From: Syngnathus acus
Taxonomy: Eukaryota; Chordata; Actinopteri; Syngnathiformes; Syngnathidae
DNA length: 64,000 nt
NCBI RefSeq assembly: GCF_901709675.1
Contig: NC_051100.1
Span: 1,798,001 to 1,862,000 of the forward strand
Direction: 5' to 3'
The position numbers and the translations under genes were made by a program. Under the pieces are notes generated by a model. It worked only from the letters and a program-made list of their open reading frames with translations, had not been told where the DNA came from and made no database searches. Below are positions 56,573 to 64,000 of the stretch, one piece after another. Every line of letters starts with the position of its first letter. Position 1 is the stretch's first letter.

Positions 56573-56982
56573 CCAAAGTGTAAAACAGGAGAAATGTTGA
56601 ATGCTTGAGTACCTAATTTTTGTACTTTTTTTTTTTTTTAACCTCTACTTACACAAAGACTGCAAGAAATTTCAAATAAACAGTTGTAATTCAAAAACAC
56701 CGTCCTGCTGTATATGTAAGCTTTTAATTCAACATTCCTTTTTTAAGCACACACTGGAAAGAGGACGGTTTTGGCCAAAGTGTAAAAATGGAGAAATGTT
56801 GAATGCTTGAGTACCTAATTTTTGTACTTTTTTTTTTTTTTAACCTCTACTTACACAAAGACTGCAAGAAATTTCAAATAAACAGTTGTAATTCAAAAAC
56901 ACCGTCCTGCTGTATATGTAAGCTTTTAATTCAACATTCCTTTTTTAAGCACACACTGGAAAGAGGACGGTTTTGGCCAAAG
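56573..56982. repeat. 202-bp tandem duplication, two near-identical copies
   Basis: The second unit repeats the first with a 202-bp offset: CCAAAG occurs at 56573 and 56775, and CCAAAG begins a third partial unit at 56977. The copies differ at only a few bases near their start (ACAGGAGAA versus AATGGAGAA), so the event is recent. No coding potential. Confidence 0.95.
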
Positions 56983-58358
56983 TCTTAGTCATTAGACACT
57001 GAAAAATTAAAGGAGATGACAACCTGTTCATATTTGCCACGTTTGGTAAAAATATCCCCAAGAAGACACCGGAAAAAGTCCGTTGATGGCTTTGAGATGG
57101 AATGGCAGCACTTATGTCACGGGTTGACGTATTCTCGTATGGCTCCTGTTAGAATTAGTACCGCAGGTCCCACTTATCTGTTTGAAATGAAAATAATTTC
57201 CTTCAGCAAATTTGACTGCTAATCAACATGTCACAATGTGTCTATTCCAAAACCAAAGAGTTATTAAAACCATATTCTACCTCAAGCAGGCTTCTCTGCT
57301 ATTACCCTGATCCCGCTGGATCATTGGCAATTTGAGCAGCAAATTACCCCAATACCACTTGTTGGCTCCTCAGCTTTGAAAGAAAGACGCCAAGGTCTGA
57401 TGAAAAATGGAAATGAAGAACCGCAGTGAGATGCAGTTTAATTTTGATTTAAGTATAATCCCAATTTATTCCAAGAACACTTTTAAAGTACACACAATTT
57501 TCAGCCTGAAGGAGATGGCATGGGGTTGTTTTGAAACAAACAATAAATATCAACACGTTCCAAAGATCAATAAGTCAGTCAATTAATCAAACTTTATGCA
57601 CGCAGAGCTTTTCAAACATAAAATGCAACTTAAAAGTGCTTTACACGGATTAAAACCAACACCTCCACAAAAAAAGCATACACAACCAGAATGAATCCAA
57701 CCAATCAGCTCCCTTTCTTGTTGCTGGAGTTTTGCAGTATTCTTTGATCATTTGGCGTTCTTCTCGTGTGAAATCTGTCTCCTTCACATCCATCCCATTC
57801 CGACTCTCTTGCCGGTGGCTCTCTGTCTGACATCAAACCCAAACATCCTCCCTCCCGCCTGCCTCGTCTTGTCTCTGTCTTCACTTTGTGATTAGCTTCA
57901 CAGTTATTGTAAAAATAGAATGGTAGTCTTAAAACTGAGGAGGAAAAAAGACCTTCCGTTGACCTAAATATGCTTATTTGACTGAATTTACATTGTAAAG
58001 GATTCCAGAATAATTGAAGAGTCTTCCTTGTGAGTACCCTTTTGTGAGGTCTATTGTTGATTAAAACCTGCATACACGCTTAAAAAAAGGTGAAATTTCA
58101 AGGAAAAAAACGAACTAAAAAAATCTGGTTTGAAGTTGGGCAATTCAACACAATCATTTCAGTTTAGCTGGTCTGAAAACAGCCATTCGTGTATTTCACA
58201 ACAAAGAAATACAACTTAATTTTGTTCTATTAAAATCACGTAGTCTTCTTTCAATTCAACCCAAGTCTCTAAAATGACAAAAAACATGACGTATTTCCAT
58301 CATCATAAGCCACTCAAGTGCATAAAATCAAAAGCAGCAGTCGCACCGCTCTTCACAA

Positions 58359-58372
58359 CCACTAGAGGGCAG
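58359..58372 (+). promoter_or_regulatory. CTCF-like motif
   Basis: CCACTAGAGGGCAG is a canonical CTCF core in forward orientation. Confidence 0.6.
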
Positions 58373-60807
58373 AATGACCCCATCGCAAAACCTACCCCGC
58401 AAACAATGTTATTTTCTCATTACTGACCTACATCTTCCTTCCTCCTCAAGTGCTTTGCGGGCTAATTCCACCTCAAGCCATTTAACAATACCTCCGCATT
58501 TACAATCTTAAACTTCTTTTTTTTGCTCAGCGTCTTTTCTTCCATGTTTTTCTAGCCCATTTTTCTTCAATCAACAATTGACTTTGCAAGTAACCACCGC
58601 ATTTTAGTCCCATTTTGCAATTCTTAAATATCATTTAGAGAGCTACGTCTGTGTAGTGTTGCACTAAATATGGAATTTCAAGGCTAGAAGTGGTCAGAGC
58701 TCGACCATTATGGGATGCACACACACATTTCAACGCGTTTTAAGGACGGACATATGACGCGCTTCGCCCTTGGCGCAAACTAGTGGGGCGTGCAACAGGA
58801 ATCTTGTCAAAAGTGCCGAGACGCTTGGGGATGTCAGGGACAGTATGGACATCCGGCCCGACAGCGGGGCGCAGTCTTTCCTTCGTTCCTTCACCTGCAG
58901 CCGGACTAACTAAGCAGCATTGGCAGCCGGAGAGACAATTAATTCTGCCGCACTCCATTAGCCAATAGTTGCCCCACTGCGAGGAGATGAGGCAAAGTTT
59001 CCCAAGAGAGGAGGAGGGAGGAGATAAGCCAAGGAGAGAGAGGATGAATGAGGGCGGATAAATGCAGTCGGGGACACACAAAGTGATGTCATTGCTTTGC
59101 AGCGGTTGTTTTGGCTGCTAATGCCACTTCATTGCAGGAATCCCCCCCGTTTTTTCACACGTTTATTTATTTTTTTTAAACTAATCAATTTCAGGTTTTT
59201 TCCTAAACACCCGAAGGTGCCACCAAAACAGTCCAAATAAGAAAGTAGTGGTTGGTTTCAAGGAAGTGACAAGGAATTGCTTTTGCTCCATAACTGATCA
59301 AATTAACCCCCCCCCCCCCTCATTGAAGTTAATTGATATGCTATTAAACTGTTCAGCCCTTCCGAAAAGCATTTTTTTGGTTATATTCATGATGAAGAGA
59401 AATAACACTGCATTGTAAAAAAAATGCATTCATCTTTTGCAATACCGTGTTAGTTTTCTTCCTGAAATTCATAGTTTATAATATAAGACCTCCCTATCCT
59501 GTGTCTACGTCGTGTGAAACGGTTCTCCACTGAACAGTATGAGTGCGCAGGATGTTGAAATTTTAATCTTGGGATCACAGCGTGCACTAAAGTCGGCTGC
59601 AGCGGGTGAAGTCGCTGAAGCTTGAAGCTCGGCACAAGAGGCAAGCAAGGTGTGAATGCGACTCGTCGATAAATCAGTCATACAGTGGCACCTTGACCTC
59701 AACCTGAAAATTGTACTTTACAGATGTGTTAAAAAAATGTGGGTGAGGTTGCTGAGCTGGCATATTTGCCGTCAGTAGAGAAAATATCGTAAAACAAGTG
59801 TGGTGGTGGTCCTCGGTGGCCGCTCCTGCCCAGTCGTGGATAAAAGCTTCAGCTGGTGCAGCCGAGTTTGTGGAAAGGTTTGGCTGAAGGGAGGCGGCCT
59901 GCACATTAGTGTGTGCCGTGCCGCAGGGCAGCTCTCACGCGGGCTTACGACTCCAGCGCCACAGGCACATTTTACAGGGACGCTGATGATGGACTTTTCC
60001 TCCAAGTTAGTGTTATTACTTTTGTCCATTTTTTTTTTTCTTGCTCTATTTCTGCTCATACAGTATGTCTTGGTGTGAGGGCCTTTTTTCAACCGGCGGG
60101 GTGCACAATTCAATTCAGCCCCATTAGTTTGCCACTTAGACTGCCTTGGATAGTTTCAACTAGTAGAGGGCTGCCCATCGGGTCGTCAAGTGAGTAAAGT
60201 CAACCAGAAGAGAGCATATTTCAGTGTAGCTCAAATTATTATCATCATTATTATTATTGTGCATTTGAATTGTTCGGTCAATCGTAATCGGGCAGATTCA
60301 ATTCAAATCTTGGCCAACGTCTCACATGGCATATTTCACCCACCTCCAGAATGGCTCTGATTCTGAGTCAGTAAAGAAAAAGGATTATGAGCCGGTAAGT
60401 GGTCTCGAAGTGGCAGGTGTGGCTTCATTTTTTTTATCCCCCATCAATTGTTTGAGAACTTAAAGGTTCACCTCTCAGCTTGACTGAAATTTGCAAAGGC
60501 GGATAAAGTGAAACCTTTTATAGCTTCTAATCAGAGTAAGTAGCAATAAAGAGACGAAGGCCTCCATACAACGCACAAGTGTGTTCTTGGAAAGCATGAC
60601 ACCTATTGAATCAATTTGTCAGGATTTGGGCTCGAGTGTTCTTTAATGGTATTTTACCAAGCCATTTTCGAAAACTGTGTTTTAATCATTGTGGGAACAG
60701 TTTGTGAAATGTCCCAGCATGACCATGTCCCACAAAAGCGTCCTTAGATGAACTAGTCCACATGAAGGTTCCAGCAGCTACCCAAAAGTAACCATCTGTC
60801 AAGTGGG

Positions 60808-61115
60808 GAGTTCCTCAGGGAACTGTTTGAGGTCCATTTATTTTCTGTTTCATTTGAACAAAATGATGGGTGGCGAAAAATATGTCTTCAGCATCCATCC
60901 AAAGGATAAAAAAGTAGTCAGACTTTTTTGTGGAGTTCTTCTGGGAAATGCTTGACGTCCATTCATTTTCACTTCCATGAAATGATGGATAAACAAAAGA
61001 AAAAAACAGCAAGACTTCAGGATCCATCCAAAGTATCAAAAATTATTCTGACTGTTTTTTTAGAGTTGATCCTCAGGGGAATGTTTGTGGTCCATTAATT
61101 TTCTATTTAAGTTGA
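60808..61115. repeat. Three diverged tandem copies, about 125-130 bp unit
   Basis: GAGTTCCTCAGGGAACTG (60808), GAGTTCTTCTGGGAAATG (60933) and GAGTTGATCCTCAGGGGAAT (61063) each lead into GTCCAT then TTTTC. The first two units also share a CATCCATCCAAAG-like segment. Divergence is high, so this is an old minisatellite. Confidence 0.8.
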
Positions 61116-61449
61116 ACTGATTCCTATTGAGGTTATTTTGAAATTACGTGAATTCAATGTAATTAACGGTTAAGGTACGGCGATAATCTCTCGAGTTAAA
61201 CCTGGAACTCCTGGTGCGCTTAGCCGACATTATTCTCACGCTGAATCCCCTCACCGTCCCCGACTGCTTGCACCCCCCCGCCCGCCTCCTCGATGACTCT
61301 GACTAGTTCCATGCCATCTGTCTGCCTGGGAGCCTGAGGTGCTGCTTGCTATTTAGATGATTTAGTCGGAGTGGGAGAAAGGGATTTCATTAGCTGTTTA
61401 CCTGCGGGCCTCTGGTACCTGCAGTGCTGTACGGGCACTTTATTAAAAA

Positions 61450-61560
61450 AAGGGGAGCAAGGCGGTTCAGCGGGTTAAAGTTCGGCCCCGCGCATCTGGC
61501 CGCGGGTGCGAGTCCTCAGAGTGGGTCTTCATTTCAACGCTTTATTTATAATCCTTCAGG
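61450..61560 (+). mobile_element. Possible tRNA-derived SINE head
   Basis: GGCGGTTCAGCGGGTTAAAG followed about 35 nt later by GGTGCGAGTCCT resembles a pol III A-box and B-box pair in a tRNA-like head. No tail or target-site duplication was found. Confidence 0.35.
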
Positions 61561-62229
61561 TGGAGGCGCGGGTCATTTTCTGGCTTTGAGGCCCACCGAG
61601 AACAAACCGCGACGAACCCGTCGGTTCTGTGTGATGCCGCGTTGGGATCGGGATTTTCGTTCCGCTGGCAAGTTCATTTCAAAGGGACCGAAGAACACAA
61701 TTGTTTACTTGAGCGTTTTCATTAGCTCTTAATAAGGAATAATTGTCTTCCTACACTTTTTGTATGCTAATAAGAAGTATGATTCCTTTCCATAAGTACA
61801 ACCACTGGCCATCTGACTAAGGAGGCGCACAAGTTTATATTTCCAAGTTGACATTTTTAGGCCCATTAGGATGTTTCTCGATTTCAAAGCGTCACGAATC
61901 AGTTCGATTCGTTGCACTCTTTTGAATCAAAATAATCCGTTTTTCCGATTGCAATCATTTTTATTGCTACACGGCAAACGACAGTATGCTGACGTCGTTA
62001 GCGTATTCACTTTCTGATGACCTGCCCTTTGTTTTCAGAGTCCTTGACAACTTTCACACTGTCTGAAGAAGTCATCCTGGGTGTCAGTCAGCGAGCGCAA
62101 AGGAAGTGCAGCGTTCCTCGTGGCGTCACGCGGAAGAAGCTGCGCTGACTGACAAGAGGCCCGTCGGAAAGGTTGCACTCTGGGAGAGGCCTCGGAGCAG
62201 GTAGCGCTACGACGGGGTGGTCGCCCTGG

Positions 62230-62640
62230 GAGGCCTCCCCGTCTCACCCCACCCTCTCCCACACAAACAGTCGCAGCTGGAGTTGAAACATCTCAGCCCT
62301 CTCTTTGCTTTGCCCTCATCGCTTACATTCTCCTCCCTGCAACCTTTTCCCGTGACCTATTCTCCATCCCTCTTCTCCTCCCACCTGCGCTTGGTTCCAC
62401 CTCCCTTCCCCCGTAGCCCCTTTCTGTCATTTATTGTCTCCCTCACCCACTTGTCCACCCCGAGTGCCGCCGTCACCTTTCCATCTTAAGCCGCTTTTTC
62501 AGCCCCTGCAGGTTTTCTCTGTCAACCTTCACCCCCTACCGAAGCCTTGAAAGCCTCATCCTGTCACTTCACCTTTTCTCCCCCCCTCCCTCCTCTTCAC
62601 CTCCACCTCCTCCTCCTCCTGTCAGTCAAAGTGGTTGCAT
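62230..62640. repeat. Pyrimidine-rich stretch
   Basis: About 400 bp dominated by C and T on the plus strand (CCTCC, TTCCC and CTCCTCCTCC runs). Low complexity; the frame it contains is compositional. Confidence 0.7.
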
Positions 62641-64000
62641 GACCCACTTACATCCAGTGATCCGTCCTCATCCGCCACTAAATGCTCTCGTTGGCTTGAG
62701 TTTGACCACAGTCACCTTCAGCCAACCTCTGCATCTGTGGCAAATTTTATTTGCAAGGGTCACTTCTAGTTTTTGTTTCTGTCCAAGGAGTGATCAGTTA
62801 ATGCAGCGGAACCTTGACCCACTGCTTTAATTTATTCTGTGCATATTGCTCCAAAGTCTCTCAAAGCATCTTTCTCCATTGAAATGAATGGAAAGCCCAT
62901 TAATCTGTTCCTATCCCCCAAAAATCCAACAAAAAATTCTTATACACTTTTTAAAAATGTTTTTTTTCAGGGAAACAAGCATTCTATAATGTACTTTGTA
63001 AAAATATAATTAGGTAGGAGGGTACGAATTAAACAAGTTGTGCATTATTATGACTTTATTCAGGTGCATGAGGTCTTGAGGATCTAATAGTTCCCGTCGC
63101 TTATGGCTCTACGAATAAGTGAAACAGGTGCTGTGAAGTATCGCATCAACGAGCTATTGACAACATCAAGCAAGTAGGACCATTTAACATTTAATCTCCC
63201 CACAAATGAGTCATCTTTTGTGTGAGACTGTTCGAAATTAAACGAGTGAGCACTGAAAGGACTGATGAGGACTGAAAAACTTTGCGCCCTTCAACTCAAG
63301 CATTTCTTTTCACACTCCTACTCGACCTGTGGCCTTTATTGGCGTCAGTGCACTGCTTTGGTGCTGCCCATGTCTGCAGCAACGTGTTGAAGCATTGATT
63401 CACCGTTCAGTCTTTTCTATGCGAGTGGCTGAGCACAGAGAAAAAAGACGAACAGGTCATTCACCTCTTTCTTTCACTCAAGAGGAATGAAAATGAGGCA
63501 ACCTTAAGAAGGCCGTGCCACCGTTTAACTCACTCGTTTAGGTAGAGTGGCACTATTGCGGGAACGCACATCCAAAACATTCCATTCGTAATAGAAAATA
63601 TTTGGGGAGGTTTTTGAACAGTATTACATTCATATAACAGCATTTGGATTTAGTCGTCAAATAATCCAATTTATTTATTCATCTTTGGTAAACATCGAGG
63701 CGATTTAGTCAGCGTGAAAGCAATTTACGTATTTTTGTAAACAGCAAAGATGATTTCGTTTTCTAAGAACCTAATAAAGGTGTTTTCCTTGAAATGAATG
63801 ACGATTCTGTATGAAATGTGTTTTTTCTAAACAGCAAAGACGATTTAGAGTCAAAGACGATTTAGTCTTTAAGTAACCAAATATAACATAGTACTAATTT
63901 ACTTCTGATACATACTTAAAATACAAGCAGTATGGAAAGTACTGTTTTTTCGTGGGGCTCATGGATAGGATAGAATATCCCATGGAGGTCACCAAACTCC

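Larger units (their letters stand above)
52760..64000. other. Gene-free right flank
   Basis: Upstream of spock2 I find no exon with a recognisable product. The region holds CTCF-like motifs (54.65, 56.14 and 58.36 kb), a 202-bp tandem duplication (56.57-56.98 kb), a diverged three-copy repeat (60.8-61.1 kb), a tRNA-like stretch (61.45 kb), a pyrimidine-rich block (62.23-62.64 kb) and short repeated motifs near 63.7-63.85 kb. It may be intergenic DNA with spock2 enhancers. Confidence 0.6.

Noticed and set aside
57705-58073. 122-residue minus-strand frame
   Set aside because: No recognised domain; it crosses AT-rich non-coding DNA and lacks a believable exon boundary.
62217-62489. 90-residue proline/serine-rich frame
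   Set aside because: Product of a pyrimidine-rich low-complexity stretch; no conserved domain.

Overview
The window is vertebrate nuclear DNA, most likely from a ray-finned (teleost) fish. Six protein-coding genes could be traced exon by exon, all with GT-AG introns, and all are orthologues of genes on human chromosome 10q22. The fish assignment rests on short introns, on a tRNA-derived SINE ending in (GGAT)n, on hAT-type MITEs, and on LINE-like tails ending in TTATTATT, all common in teleost genomes. The species cannot be named from the sequence.

Layout: 1-17.1 kb holds no gene I can support; it contains simple repeats, MITE fragments and some stretches that look like non-coding regulatory DNA. 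rps24 (ribosomal protein eS24, minus) lies at 17.2-19.9 kb. eif4ebp2 (4E-BP2, minus) has coding exons at 22.5-24.3 kb and probably a long 3'UTR reaching about 20.5 kb, which carries a hAT MITE and a GT microsatellite. Divergent from it, ppa1 (cytosolic inorganic pyrophosphatase, plus, 11 coding exons) spans 25.3-28.3 kb. It is followed by sar1a (COPII GTPase, plus, 30.3-31.5 kb) and tysnd1 (peroxisomal trypsin-like processing protease ending in SKL, plus, 32.8-35.1 kb). Tail-to-tail with tysnd1, spock2 (testican-2 proteoglycan, minus) covers 36.1-52.5 kb in 11 coding exons, one of them a 9-nt microexon, with an 8.5-kb intron. From 52.6 to 64 kb I see no gene, only the spock2 promoter region, tandem duplications, CTCF-like motifs and a pyrimidine-rich stretch.

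The genes do not form one pathway. They cover translation (rps24 and eif4ebp2, both tied to mTORC1 control), pyrophosphate hydrolysis, ER export, peroxisomal protein processing and extracellular matrix. What links them is conserved order: eif4ebp2(-) ppa1(+) sar1a(+) tysnd1(+) is the human 10q22 order inverted, without the human genes in between. No previously undescribed system was found. The items most worth a second look are the spock2 microexon, transposon insertions with intact target-site duplications, several recent tandem duplications, and candidate CTCF sites outside the gene cluster.
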